In this document: piece after piece, positions 1 to 8,272 of the stretch | Layout of the letters: every line of letters starts with the position of its first letter | How positions within the stretch are numbered: position 1 is the stretch's first letter | Origin: Deltaproteobacteria bacterium RIFOXYA12_FULL_61_11 | GTDB taxonomy: Bacteria > Bdellovibrionota_F > JAHFAK01 > YA12-FULL-61-11 | Length of the DNA stretch: 22,532 bases | Assembly: GCA_001799195.1 (NCBI GenBank) | Contig: MGSU01000005.1 | Location: 1 to 22,532 of the forward strand | Reading direction: 5' to 3' | The notes under the pieces: generated by a model | The model's database searches: none | What the model saw: only the letters and a program-made list of their open reading frames with translations | What the model was told of the DNA's origin: nothing | Translations under genes and position numbers: made by a program

Positions 1-172
1 GAGAACGGCGTGGCAGCGGTGGGTCTGAGCGCCTTGATCACCCCCTCGCTGAGCGTTATGGCAGAGGTCGCGCGGGCCCTCGACGAGAGAACGGCGTGGC
101 AGCGGTGGGTCTGAGCGCCTTGATCACCCCCTCGCTGAGCGTTATGGCAGAGGTCGCGCGGGCCCTCGACGA
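1..172 (+). repeat. 86-bp perfect direct tandem repeat at window edge
   Basis: Bases 1-86 are repeated exactly as bases 87-172; identity stops at base 173. The unit begins GAGAACGGCG and lies inside the metH reading frame. As 86 is not a multiple of three, the first copy is out of frame with the second, and only the second joins the intact metH frame. A perfect, frame-breaking duplication exactly at a sequence end is typical of an assembly overlap artefact; a real recent duplication is less likely. Confidence 0.95.
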
Positions 173-1409
173 ACGCGGCTCGAACGTTCCGCTACTGATC
201 GGCGGAGCCGCGACGTCCAGAACCCATACCGCCTTGGTCCTGGCGCCGCTGCGCCGCGGCCCGGTGCTGCATGTCTCCGATGCTTCGAAGGCGCCGGTCG
301 TGCTGCACGATCTGCTCGATCCGGCTCGACGAGAGACCTTCCTGGCCGCCAACGCCCTGGAACAACAGCAGGTGGCCGAGGCCTGGCAGCGCAAGCAGAC
401 CTCGACCCTCTTCCTCTCCTATGCTGAGGCTCGGGAACGTCGGCAACGCTTGGATTGGCACGGCCGCTACTTCCCTCGGCCCCTCCGGCCCGCCGAGGTC
501 GTCTGCGAGGAGGTCCCTGTCCGCGAGGTCCTGCCGCTCGTGTCCCTCGGGTCGCTCTTCACGACCTTCGATTTGCGCGGCACCCTGCCGGACCTGTTGC
601 ACCATCCGGCCAAGGGAGGAGCTGCCCGCGCTCTCCATGCCGATGCCTTGCTCCGGCTGCGACGAGCGGCAGACCTCGGCCTCTTGGCGGGACGCACCGC
701 TCACGCCGTGTTCCCGGCCAACAGCCAGCCCGGCGAGGTCCTCGAACTCTATGCCGACGAGCGCAGGACCCGCGTGCTCGGCCGCTTGGCCATGCTCCGG
801 CAACAACGCCCGGGTGCCGATGGCCTGTGCCGTTCTCTGGCAGATCTCGTCGCTCCCGCAGGACTGGACCTGCCCGACCATGTCGCCTTGCTGGTCGCTA
901 CCGCGGGAGGAGACGCCGCTGCTCGCCTCGCCCTGGGACCGCTGGACGACGACTACGAGCGCTTGCTCTGCGAAGCCCTGGCCGACCGCCTGGCCGAGGC
1001 CCTGGCCGAATACGTCCATCGGTTCATCCGACGCACGAGCTGGGGTATCGCCGCCGAAGAGGCCCTCTCGCCGGAAGACATGCTCGCAGAACGCTACCGC
1101 GGGGGGCGGTATTCGCCTGGGTACCCGAGTTGGCCGGATCACGGAGCAAAGACCGAGATTGTCGGGTTGCTGGGAGCCCAGGAGAGGCTCGGGGTCTCGC
1201 TGACCGAACACTGGGCCATGACCCCGCGCTCGACCGTGTGTGCCATGGTGCTCGCCGCACCGGAGGGGACCCGCTTCGCCATCGAGCGCGTCGGCGGCGA
1301 CCAGCTCGCGGTCTTTTCCGGGATCACCGGTGTGTCTCCCGAAGGAGCAGCCCTGAGACTGAGTTCCCAGGTCGCAGAGGAACAATCCAAGAGAAGGACC
1401 TCGGCATGA
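87..1409 (+). CDS. metH: Cobalamin-dependent methionine synthase, C-terminal part (partial)
   Basis: This is the 3' part of metH, about 440 codons of a protein that is usually about 1,150-1,250 residues. MetH transfers a methyl group from methyl-tetrahydrofolate via cobalamin to homocysteine in the cytoplasm. The visible part starts inside the B12-binding Rossmann domain (GLSALITPSL, then PLLIGGAATSRTHTA). It continues through a linker and ends with the AdoMet-binding reactivation domain, recognised from RYSPGYPSWPDH and LTEHWAMTPRSTV. The homocysteine and folate domains and the DxHxxG cobalamin ligand motif lie upstream, outside the window. The stop overlaps the metF start in an ATGA, so the two are translationally coupled. 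The frame is broken only by the 86-bp edge duplication, which I treat as an artefact. Identity is secure; whether the missing part is normal cannot be seen. Confidence 0.93.
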   Translation, partial: ENGVAAVGLSALITPSLSVMAEVARALDERGSNVPLLIGGAATSRTHTALVLAPLRRGPVLHVSDASKAPVVLHDLLDPARRETFLAANALEQQQVAEAWQRKQTSTLFLSYAEARERRQRLDWHGRYFPRPLRPAEVVCEEVPVREVLPLVSLGSLFTTFDLRGTLPDLLHHPAKGGAARALHADALLRLRRAADLGLLAGRTAHAVFPANSQPGEVLELYADERRTRVLGRLAMLRQQRPGADGLCRSLADLVAPAGLDLPDHVALLVATAGGDAAARLALGPLDDDYERLLCEALADRLAEALAEYVHRFIRRTSWGIAAEEALSPEDMLAERYRGGRYSPGYPSWPDHGAKTEIVGLLGAQERLGVSLTEHWAMTPRSTVCAMVLAAPEGTRFAIERVGGDQLAVFSGITGVSPEGAALRLSSQVAEEQSKRRTSA

Positions 1410-2359
1410 AGGTAATCGATCATCTCCGCAACAACCATGGCCCCTGCATCTCCTTCGAGATCATCCCCCCGCTCAAGGGGCAGATGATCCGGCACGTCTA
1501 CGAGGACATCGAACCCCTGCTCGAGTTCAAGCCTCGCTTCATCAATGTCACCTACCACCGCGAGGAGTACGTCTTCAAAGAACGTGAAGGTGGTCTGCTC
1601 GAGAAGTTCTCGATCCGCAAGCGTCCGGGTACGGTCGGCATCTGTGCCGCGCTGATGTACAAGTACGATATCGACACCGTGCCGCACATCATCTGCGGAG
1701 GGTTCTCGCGCGAGGAGACCGAGAACGCCCTGATCGACCTGCACTATCTCGGCGTACACAACGCCCTCGTCGTGCGCGGGGATCCGATCAAGACCGAGAC
1801 CTATTTCAAGCCCCATCCGCGGGGGCACAGCCATGCCTCGGAGTTGTTGCAACAAATCAAAGCGATGAACAAAGGGGTGTATCTCGACCAGGATATCGAG
1901 GATCCCTGGGCCACGGATTTCTGCGTTGGCGTGGCCGGTTATCCCGAAAAACACTTCGAGGCGCCGAACCAGGCCGCGGACCTACGCAATCTCGCTCGCA
2001 AGGTCGAACTCGGGGCCGAGTACGTGATTACCCAGATGTGTTTCGACGCGGACCGCTTCCTCGCGTTCGTCGAGCAGTGCCGAGGACTCGGCATCGAGGT
2101 CCCGATCCTCCCCGGTATCAAACCGCTCAGCAGCTTCAATCAGGTGCGTTCCTTTCCGACCCTCTTCCACATCGAGATCCCGGAGGCCCTCCTGGCCGAG
2201 CTCGACCACTGCAAGTCGAACCACGATGTCGAACTGGTCGGCAGGGAGTGGGCCGTGACCCAGTGTCGCAAGCTCCTCGCCGGCGGCGTGCCCGGCTTGC
2301 ACTTCTACACCATGAGCCGCAGCGGTCCGACGCGCGAGGTCTTGAAGGCTATTCTCTGA
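1406..2359 (+). CDS. metF: Methylenetetrahydrofolate reductase
   Basis: A 317-residue MetF, a normal length for the bacterial enzyme. It is an FAD-dependent TIM barrel that reduces 5,10-methylene-THF to 5-methyl-THF, the methyl donor for MetH. Recognisable segments are the N-terminal SFEIIPPLKG (catalytic Glu region), NVTYHREE, HIICGGFSREE, NALVVRGDP (folate-contacting loop), VGVAGYPEKH, ITQMCFDADRF, ILPGIKPLSS and the terminal GLHFYTMSRS. The ATG at 1406 is chosen because it overlaps the metH stop by 4 bp and begins the conserved domain; the frame stays open upstream but only as a shadow of metH. The MKVIDHL...SFEIIPPLKG opening is, from memory, of the type common in Bacteroidetes and several deeper lineages, not the E. 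coli type. It is the last gene of the visible operon, and no clear hairpin terminator follows. Confidence 0.95.
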   Translation: MKVIDHLRNNHGPCISFEIIPPLKGQMIRHVYEDIEPLLEFKPRFINVTYHREEYVFKEREGGLLEKFSIRKRPGTVGICAALMYKYDIDTVPHIICGGFSREETENALIDLHYLGVHNALVVRGDPIKTETYFKPHPRGHSHASELLQQIKAMNKGVYLDQDIEDPWATDFCVGVAGYPEKHFEAPNQAADLRNLARKVELGAEYVITQMCFDADRFLAFVEQCRGLGIEVPILPGIKPLSSFNQVRSFPTLFHIEIPEALLAELDHCKSNHDVELVGREWAVTQCRKLLAGGVPGLHFYTMSRSGPTREVLKAIL

Positions 2360-2451
2360 TCGAAAGTACCCCATGGCCGCACGGCTCAGCTTCCCGATCA
2401 GTCCTCATTGACCTCTTCCATCCTTTTGCTAGGGTCAGGGTGGTTTGTTCG

Positions 2452-2462
2452 AAGGATCGAGG
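2452..2462 (+). promoter_or_regulatory. Ribosome binding site fixing the start at 2468
   Basis: AAGGATCGAGG lies 5 nt before ATG 2468. An in-frame ATG at 2408 lacks such a site and would put 20 residues in front of the lipoprotein signal peptide, so 2468 is preferred. Confidence 0.6.
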
Positions 2463-2467
2463 TACCC

Positions 2468-4921
2468 ATGCGTGCTTTGCACCTGCTCTGCTTCTTCGCG
2501 CTTTTCGCGCTGCTCTCTTGTAACTCTGGGAACGATAGCGAAAAAGGACGAACCGATTCCCGGGAAGCCGACCTCACTTCGTACACCTTCGAGGAATTGC
2601 TGAAGCTCCAGGAGGACGGCCTGCTCACCCTCGAGGAACTCTCTGCCGAAGTCGCCCGGCGGCTGCGGGACGATCCCACCTTCCTCGCCGAGGTCACCGG
2701 TCCGCGGGGACCGATCGGACCTGTGGGGGAAACCGGCCTTCCCGGTAGCACCGGAGACCGTGGGGAGCAGGGTACGGCTGGCCTATCCGGCACCCCCGGC
2801 GCTCGGGGCCCAGAGGGGCTTCAGGGAGAACAAGGTGAGCAGGGAGAACAAGGTATTGCCGGACCCCAGGGGCCTGTGGGGGAAACCGGAGCCGACGGTG
2901 ACCAGGGTCCCACCGGACCCACCGGACAGGCCGCGGCCACGGTGCGCCTTGTCTCCACGCCGCCTTCGACCCTCGATGTCAGCGCGGGACTCAGCTATTG
3001 GCTCGAGGCCTCGGACGGACAACCGCCCTACCGCTACGTCCTGCTCCAGGGGCCGACGGACATGCTCCTGCGCCGGGAGCCCAACCGACTGACTTGGTCG
3101 CCCGAACCCGAGGACCTCGGACTCCACCTTGTCGGTCTGTTGGTACTCGACGCCGTGGGCGCAATGGGCACCCAGTGGTTCGAGCTCGAAGTGCACGCTC
3201 CGTCGGCGACGACCTTCCGCACCGTCACCCCGGAGGAGGATCTCTACGCCATCGTCCTCGAGGCTGCCGACCACACCGTGCTCGAGCTGACCGAGGGCAC
3301 GTTCCGCCTCAGCGGCCATTATCCTTATGACCACGGTTTGTGGATCTCGGACAAGACCGGCCTGACCATCCGCGGCCAGGGTTGGAAGAGGACCAAGCTC
3401 AAGCTGCCCGCGGACCTCGATCTCGGCATCTATCTCTACGCCAACGTCCACCACCTCACTCTCGAGAAATTGCATCTCGAGGGAACCCTCCCGCTCGAGA
3501 CCAACACCCATGCGTTCGGCAACTACACCAACCCCAACCACGACAACATTACCGACCTGGTCCTCCGCGACCTCAAGGTCAGCGACGTCGCCGTCGCCCT
3601 CAGCGTGGCCACCCACGCGAGCGGCATCTACGACCGGATCTTGGTCACCCGGAACATCATTACCAATGTGTATGGCGCGTTATCGGGGTCGGGCTACGGG
3701 TTGCATATCGATAATCCCTACGATGCGAACATCAGTCACAACTACATCGAGAACGCCCAACGGCATGCCATCTATCACGGCCGCTCGAGGAAAGGGGCAG
3801 CCAACACGGTCGAGAAGAATTTCATCCATAAGCATGACCGCTTCGGGGCCCAGCCGCTGCGCGTGGCCTCGGCCCTGGTCTGCGCCCGGTCCAGCAGCGT
3901 CACCTTGGCCCACAACGTGGTCCTCGACCCGCGCACCTATGCCTTCAGCGTGGAGCCGGACGATGTCTACGGGTGGCCGGCCGTCGAGATTTCCTTGATC
4001 GGCAACCAGATCCTTGGCGCCCAGGACGCGGGTCTCTGGATCGCGACCGGTCTGCAGCACACCGCTCTGGGCAACACCATCATACAGACACCGGGAAATC
4101 CGTGGGGCGACTATCTGATCGAATACACCGACGGCAGTCTGCCGTTGCGCTGCCCCGAGGAACGCTGGCTGGACGACGACCATCGCTACGACTTCCTGGT
4201 CGAACTCGAGGGGAATGTCTATGTTCTGAAGCACGGCGATCTCGACAAGATCGATCCTTTGACGTGGCGCTACGAGAGTTCCCCCGAGGACTGGAGCGGA
4301 GTCACTGCCTTGACCTCGGTCGAGGGCGATGGACCGGGTAGGGGCCGATTGTTCCTCCAGCGCGGCGACGAGATTGTGTCAGTGAATCCCTTGACATGGG
4401 AAGCCGAGGTCGTGACCGCGGGAGGCAAGCTGGCTTCTCTACGGGTTGTTCCCGAGGTGAGCGACTGGGCAGCGGACGGCAGCGCCGAGTACCGCGTCGA
4501 CCTCTATGCCGACACGCGCAACCTGCCCGGTAAGGCGTTCTTCCTCGCCCAGTGGGCGCTCCACGTCCCCGAGTTCCTGACCCTTACGAGGGCAGCCCTG
4601 CCTTCGCCCGACGAGAGCGGCGATCGTGCCGACTACTTCGCCGGATTGATCCTGGATCCCTCCGATGACTACCTCGATGTCTCGGTGCAAGAAGGTCTCG
4701 CCAAGGACAACCTGCGGCGGACCGAGGATGTCTTCACCGGTGTCGCTGGTCGCGCGGGTCTGCTCGGCAGTTACTGGTTCACCGTTGCGCCGGACGCCCC
4801 CCGCGGTCTTGCCCAGCTCGAGCTCTCGGAAGCGGTCTTCGGCGCCACGGACTTCACGGTTCTCACCCAATGGAACGGCCTCGCCGTGCTAACTGAACCC
4901 TTCAACGTGGTCACACCATAG
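2468..4921 (+). CDS. Lipoprotein with collagen-like stalk and right-handed beta-helix domain
   Basis: An 817-residue predicted surface lipoprotein. A short hydrophobic signal ends in lipobox LLSC (Cys18). Residues about 37-77 are charged and probably helical (LTSYTFEELLKLQ onward), a possible trimerisation or spacer segment. Residues 78-155 are 26 uninterrupted Gly-X-Y triplets rich in P, E, Q and T. Residues about 156-245 look like an Ig/cadherin-type beta-sandwich. Residues about 250-535 carry repeated N-x-I/V and L-x-L turns typical of NosD/pectate-lyase-type parallel beta-helices (for example LTLEKLHLEG, SLIGNQILGA). The end, about 665-817, resembles a cohesin-like beta-sandwich, with low certainty. 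Helix proteins of this kind often bind or cleave polysaccharides, but I see no proven catalytic set. It stands alone, convergent with the TPM genes. Architecture is clear; function is unknown. Confidence 0.85.
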   Translation: MRALHLLCFFALFALLSCNSGNDSEKGRTDSREADLTSYTFEELLKLQEDGLLTLEELSAEVARRLRDDPTFLAEVTGPRGPIGPVGETGLPGSTGDRGEQGTAGLSGTPGARGPEGLQGEQGEQGEQGIAGPQGPVGETGADGDQGPTGPTGQAAATVRLVSTPPSTLDVSAGLSYWLEASDGQPPYRYVLLQGPTDMLLRREPNRLTWSPEPEDLGLHLVGLLVLDAVGAMGTQWFELEVHAPSATTFRTVTPEEDLYAIVLEAADHTVLELTEGTFRLSGHYPYDHGLWISDKTGLTIRGQGWKRTKLKLPADLDLGIYLYANVHHLTLEKLHLEGTLPLETNTHAFGNYTNPNHDNITDLVLRDLKVSDVAVALSVATHASGIYDRILVTRNIITNVYGALSGSGYGLHIDNPYDANISHNYIENAQRHAIYHGRSRKGAANTVEKNFIHKHDRFGAQPLRVASALVCARSSSVTLAHNVVLDPRTYAFSVEPDDVYGWPAVEISLIGNQILGAQDAGLWIATGLQHTALGNTIIQTPGNPWGDYLIEYTDGSLPLRCPEERWLDDDHRYDFLVELEGNVYVLKHGDLDKIDPLTWRYESSPEDWSGVTALTSVEGDGPGRGRLFLQRGDEIVSVNPLTWEAEVVTAGGKLASLRVVPEVSDWAADGSAEYRVDLYADTRNLPGKAFFLAQWALHVPEFLTLTRAALPSPDESGDRADYFAGLILDPSDDYLDVSVQEGLAKDNLRRTEDVFTGVAGRAGLLGSYWFTVAPDAPRGLAQLELSEAVFGATDFTVLTQWNGLAVLTEPFNVVTP
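2699..2932 (+). repeat. Collagen-like Gly-X-Y repeat region (26 triplets)
   Basis: Every third codon from 2699 to 2932 is GGN, giving 26 perfect Gly-X-Y triplets without interruption. Near-identical GGAGAACAAGGT-type units sit at about 2825-2855 (GEQ three times), showing local tandem expansion. It encodes residues 78-155 of the lipoprotein at 2468. Confidence 0.95.
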
Positions 4922-4941
4922 GATCGGAGGGGCCGAAGATT

Positions 4942-5574
4942 CTACCGTTCCACCACCACCTCGTCGGGCAGTTCGTTGGTGTCGTCGGGTCGGCGGGGGA
5001 AGTGTTCGGCCAGGACCGCGCCCACGGAGCGCAGTTCGGCGAGGAGAGTCGTTGCGGCCGTGCCGGCCTTGATAGCGGCGGCCAGTTCGCGGGCGTGGGT
5101 GTCGAGGATTTCCTGTGTCAGTCGCGCATAGATGCCCTTGTCGGCCAGGAGGAACACGCGGCGTTCGAACAAGGAGAAGAAGAACAGCACGCCGCTGCGA
5201 TCCCTGGTGTGGGCCAGTTCGTGCTCGTGGAACGCTCGCACCGCTCGCTCGGCGACTTTCTGCTCGAGACGTTTCGGCGGCACGAAGAGGCGGTGGGCGA
5301 AGGGCCATAGGCCCAGGGCAAAGCCTAGGCCGAGGGCGAGCAGGACCCACAAGGGGAGGAACACGGTCAGGGAGCCGCCGAAGAGGAGGTCGGTCACGAC
5401 GAGGGAGCCCAGGCCGCCGAGCACGACCCCTCCGAGAATGCGACCCTCGGGGTAGGTCTCGCTGGCCTCGACGACCACGACCGCGAGTTCTCCGCTGGTG
5501 GTGCCTTCGACCTCGCCGATGCAGGCGGCAATGGCCGCCCGCTCGTCCTCGCTGAAGAAATGCTCAGCCCTCAT
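4942..5574 (-). CDS. TPM-domain membrane protein (second TPM gene of the lemA operon)
   Basis: A 210-residue protein with a TPM (TLP18.3/Psb32/MOLO-1) fold interrupted by membrane segments. The N-terminal part (FFSEDERAAIAACIGEVE...SGELAVVVVEAS) gives the first TPM strands and helix. Hydrophobic segments follow at about residues 50-100. The rest of the domain then appears (LAHTRDRSGVLFFFSLFERRVFLLADKGI). The ATG at 5574 is preferred because GGGAGG lies 8 nt upstream and the preceding TPM gene stops 1 nt before it; a longer upstream frame is only overlap with that gene's Gly-rich tail. TPM proteins commonly accompany LemA and are linked to envelope or membrane-complex maintenance, but their biochemical role is unsettled. 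It is the last gene of a three-gene minus-strand operon and converges on the collagen-like lipoprotein with 20 bp between stops. Confidence 0.85.
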   Translation of the reverse strand: MRAEHFFSEDERAAIAACIGEVEGTTSGELAVVVVEASETYPEGRILGGVVLGGLGSLVVTDLLFGGSLTVFLPLWVLLALGLGFALGLWPFAHRLFVPPKRLEQKVAERAVRAFHEHELAHTRDRSGVLFFFSLFERRVFLLADKGIYARLTQEILDTHARELAAAIKAGTAATTLLAELRSVGAVLAEHFPRRPDDTNELPDEVVVER

Positions 5575-5575
5575 G

Positions 5576-6499
5576 TCACCACCCTCCCGAGGCACCGCCG
5601 CCGCCGAAGCGGCCGCCGCCGAAACCGCCGAAACCGCTCGAGCCACCGAAACTCCGACCTCCTCCCAGGCCGAGCATGCCTCCGGGCAGACCCCCGAGAG
5701 GCATACCCCGGTGCCCGTAGCGGTGAGTTCCGGCGAGGAATAGAGGCAAGACCATGCCGAGCAGGGCTCCGGCAGGGATCAACAAGAGCAACACCCACCA
5801 GACAACGGAACCGGCGGAGCCGAGATAGGTCATGACCGGCAACAGCAACGCACCGCCGAGCAGTCGGGCTACGCGACCGAGGACGCCCAGGAAGATCACC
5901 AGGATCCCGAAGAAGATTAGATAGCTCGAGATGCCCGGGGTTCCCCGCGCTCCCCGAGGTCGGGGATCGGCTTGGTACTCTCCCCTGGTTGCGGCGATGA
6001 CCGCGCCGATCGCTCGCTGGAAGCCTTCGTCATAGCGGCCCTCTCTGAAGGCCGGGGTCAACACCTGGTCGATGATCCTCCCCGCGAGGAGATCGGTGAG
6101 GGTGGCTTCCAGGCCCCGTCCGACCTCCAGCCGCATCCTGCGCTCTTCGCGACCGACCAACAGGAGGACCCCGTTGTCCTTGCCGCGGCGGCCTATGCCC
6201 CACTTCTCGGCCACTTGGAGGGAAGCCTCTTCGATCGGGATGCCTCCGAGCGAGGGCAAGGTCAGCACGGCGACCTGGGTCGAATCGCTCTCGTCGAAGG
6301 ATTGCAGCAACCGTTCGAGCTGGCGCTCCACGTGGTCCGAGATCAGGTCGGCCTGGTCGTTGACGTAGCCGCGGTAGGCAGGGACCTCGAAGCCCTGGGC
6401 CACGGAAAAGAGCGGGAGTAAGAACAGGAGGAAACCTCCACCGATCGGATTGGACCGATGGTGGAGAGCCGTGCGGCCGAGGAGGCTGTATGACAGCAT
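5576..6499 (-). CDS. TPM-domain protein, YgcG-like, with Gly-rich C-terminus
   Basis: A 307-residue protein. Residues about 20-36 form a signal peptide hydrophobic core (FLLFLLPLFSVAQG). A TPM domain covers about 40-170, with the typical opening YVNDQADLIS, then QVAVLTLPSLGG, EKWGIGRRGKDNGVLLLV and MRLEVGRGLEATLTD. Two or three membrane segments lie at about 190-265. The tail is almost all Gly, Ser and Phe (GGRSFGGSSGFGGFGGG). This is the YgcG-type layout: a periplasmic TPM domain, membrane helices and a glycine-rich tail. It starts 8 nt after the lemA stop and ends 1 nt before the next start, so all three are one operon. LemA with TPM is a widely conserved pair; a role at the cell envelope is likely but the mechanism is not known. 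Confidence 0.9.
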   Translation of the reverse strand: MLSYSLLGRTALHHRSNPIGGGFLLFLLPLFSVAQGFEVPAYRGYVNDQADLISDHVERQLERLLQSFDESDSTQVAVLTLPSLGGIPIEEASLQVAEKWGIGRRGKDNGVLLLVGREERRMRLEVGRGLEATLTDLLAGRIIDQVLTPAFREGRYDEGFQRAIGAVIAATRGEYQADPRPRGARGTPGISSYLIFFGILVIFLGVLGRVARLLGGALLLPVMTYLGSAGSVVWWVLLLLIPAGALLGMVLPLFLAGTHRYGHRGMPLGGLPGGMLGLGGGRSFGGSSGFGGFGGGRFGGGGASGGW

Positions 6500-6507
6500 G
6501 GTGCGGC

Positions 6508-7092
6508 TCAGAACTTGACCGCCGGGGCCTTCTCGGCTCCGGCCTCGGCCTTGAAGGGCTCCCGTCTCGGCAACTTGAGCAGGAGCGAGTTGGTCAGACT
6601 ACCCGGGAAGGTGCGGATCGAGGTGTTGAAGGCCCGCACCCCTTCGTTGTAGCGGACGCGCGCCACGTTGATGCGATTCTCGGTGCCCTCGAGTTGGTGA
6701 GAGAAGTCCCGGAAACCCTGGTCGGCCTTGAGCTCGGGATACCGTTCGACCACGACCATGAGGCGGGATAAGGCCGAGGACAGGGCGCCCTGGGCTTGTT
6801 GGAAACCCTCGAAGGCCTGGGGGTTCTCGAGCACTTCCTTGCCGAGCGTCAAGCTGCCAACCTTGGCGCGGGCCTCGGTGATCGCGGTCAAGGTCTCGCG
6901 CTCGTGCGCGGCATAGCCCTTGACCGTCTCCACCAGGCCGGGGATCAGATCGGCGCGGCGCTGGTAGGCTGCTTCGACATCGGCCCACAGGGCAATCACG
7001 GCCTCGTCCTTCTCCTGGATGGTGTTATACCCGCAGGCCTGGAGCATAACAAGAACAGACAGTATAAACAACAACTTGAAGAGTCGACGCAT
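6508..7092 (-). CDS. lemA: LemA family lipoprotein
   Basis: A 194-residue LemA protein. The N-terminal hydrophobic stretch ends in lipobox LQAC (Cys20), so it should be a lipoprotein; many LemA proteins instead have a plain N-terminal anchor. The long helical bundle is recognisable from [63 protein letters not shown] and [15 protein letters not shown], which are family signatures. ATG 7092 is chosen over a TTG four codons upstream because GGAGG lies 5 nt before it and it starts the signal peptide directly. It is first in the lemA-TPM-TPM operon. The 69 bp between it and the rsmH-like stop could hold a promoter, but I see no convincing boxes. Confidence 0.93.
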   Translation of the reverse strand: MRRLFKLLFILSVLVMLQACGYNTIQEKDEAVIALWADVEAAYQRRADLIPGLVETVKGYAAHERETLTAITEARAKVGSLTLGKEVLENPQAFEGFQQAQGALSSALSRLMVVVERYPELKADQGFRDFSHQLEGTENRINVARVRYNEGVRAFNTSIRTFPGSLTNSLLLKLPRREPFKAEAGAEKAPAVKF

Positions 7093-7161
7093 GGGGACCT
7101 CCAACTATCTCGTGCGGCTACCATACTGCGGCAGCGCGATTCGTCAAGGTCGGGGGAGGAC

Positions 7162-8217
7162 TCAGGATCGTACTGCCCAGAAAAGTTGCGCGGCCTTGGC
7201 CCGGGGGTTGGCATAACATTCGTGGGGGGAGGGCCGCAGAGGTTCACGGCTGATGTCGGAGAAAGTGCCGTTCGCGAGACCGGCTTCGAAAGCGGCCGCA
7301 ACCCGCCTCGCCTCCCCGGAGTGGAAGGTCAGCACGGCGACTCGGCCTCGGGCCGCGAGGCACAGCGGCAGGTTCCGCAAGAACTGCTCGAGGGCCGAGA
7401 ACTCGTCGTTGACCAGGATGCGCAAGGACTGGAAGGTTCTGCGAATGGAGGTGGTCACTTCATTTTCCGCGGCTTCACTGCAAGCTCGGGGCACGGCTTC
7501 GCGCACAGCCTCGGCCAGAGCCGTGGTGGTGAGGAGTTCCTTCCGTTTTGCAGCCAGCACCGAAGCGATCTCCTTTGCATAGGGTTCGTCGGAATACTCT
7601 GATAACAACGCGGCGAGCGAGTTTTGGGAGACGGTTCTCAGGAGCACGGAGGCGGGTTGCCCGCGGGTGGGATTGAGCCGGAGGTCCAGTGGTCCTTTTC
7701 GTTTATAGGTGAACCCGCGAGCGGGGTTGTCGAGTTGCATCGAGGAGACTCCCAGGTCGGCCAGGATGAAGTCGAACCCCCCCTCGACCTGGGGCAGGAG
7801 CTTGGGAATGCCCGCGAAATTGAGGTGTTTTGCCATGAAGAGCGGTTCTGCGTACCCCAGTTTTTCTAACCGCTCCACGGTCTTGGGCAGTTCGACAGGA
7901 TCGACGTCGAGACCCCACAAGCACCCGCCGGGTACGATGCGCCCGAGCAATTCCCGCGCATGACCCCCATAGCCGAGGGTTGCGTCGAGTCCGGTTTGAC
8001 CGGGTCGGGGTTCGAGGACCCCGAGGACTTCCTGGACGCAAATCGCCCGGTGGGTGCTGGCCGGGGTCTGGCCGCGGCCGAGGACTTTTTCGAGCTCCTC
8101 GCCGTAGCGCTCTGGATCGAATTCTTTGTACTTCTCCTCGAACTTGCGCGGGTGCGTGCCGCGGTAGCGGACCCGACGCGCTTTCCTGGGCGCTGCATTG
8201 TCGTTGTGCTCGGGCAT
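7162..8217 (-). CDS. rsmH: RsmH-type 16S rRNA (cytosine-N4) methyltransferase
   Basis: A 351-residue SAM-dependent methyltransferase of the RsmH/MraW family, which N4-methylates C1402 of 16S rRNA. SAM-binding motif I is LDATLGYGGH (77-86). The family signature ILADLGVSSMQLDNPARGF followed by GPLDLRLN is at 151-182, the helical insert follows, then TFQSLRILVNDE (261-272) and TFHSGEARRV (297-306). The last deviates from the usual FHSLEDRIVK. A basic extension of about 50 residues, rich in K, R and E (THPRKFEEKYKEFDPERY), precedes the domain and is longer than in classical RsmH. ATG 8217 is preferred for its GGGGAGG site 4 nt upstream. mraZ, ftsL and ftsI are absent nearby, so this may be a paralogue and not the housekeeping copy. 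The zinc-ribbon-like gene lies 55 bp upstream on the same strand. Confidence 0.88.
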   Translation of the reverse strand: MPEHNDNAAPRKARRVRYRGTHPRKFEEKYKEFDPERYGEELEKVLGRGQTPASTHRAICVQEVLGVLEPRPGQTGLDATLGYGGHARELLGRIVPGGCLWGLDVDPVELPKTVERLEKLGYAEPLFMAKHLNFAGIPKLLPQVEGGFDFILADLGVSSMQLDNPARGFTYKRKGPLDLRLNPTRGQPASVLLRTVSQNSLAALLSEYSDEPYAKEIASVLAAKRKELLTTTALAEAVREAVPRACSEAAENEVTTSIRRTFQSLRILVNDEFSALEQFLRNLPLCLAARGRVAVLTFHSGEARRVAAAFEAGLANGTFSDISREPLRPSPHECYANPRAKAAQLFWAVRS

Positions 8218-8238
8218 GGAACCTCCCCTTACCTCTTC

Positions 8239-8268
8239 GTCGCGGGAATGCAAAAAAAATTCCCGACG
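8239..8268 (-). promoter_or_regulatory. Hairpin with poly-T loop between the zinc-protein gene and rsmH
   Basis: On the minus strand CGGGAAT (pairing with 8259-8265) and ATTCCCG (8243-8249) form a 7-bp stem around a loop of mostly T, just upstream of the rsmH ribosome binding site. The T run is in the loop rather than after the stem, so it is not a standard terminator. It might affect transcript stability or rsmH translation; that is inference. Confidence 0.35.
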
Positions 8269-8272
8269 CTCG

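Noticed and set aside
192-1385. Long minus-strand open frame opposite metH
   Set aside because: It mirrors a strongly recognisable metH frame, has no recognisable domain and is explained by high G+C, which makes stop codons rare in antisense frames.
455-1405. Upstream extension of the metF frame inside metH
   Set aside because: The extension is Arg/Pro-rich and without family features; conserved MetF sequence begins at ATG 1406, which overlaps the metH stop.
4922-4941. Terminator between the convergent collagen-like lipoprotein and TPM genes
   Set aside because: Only 20 bp lie between the stops and they form no stem with a T run.
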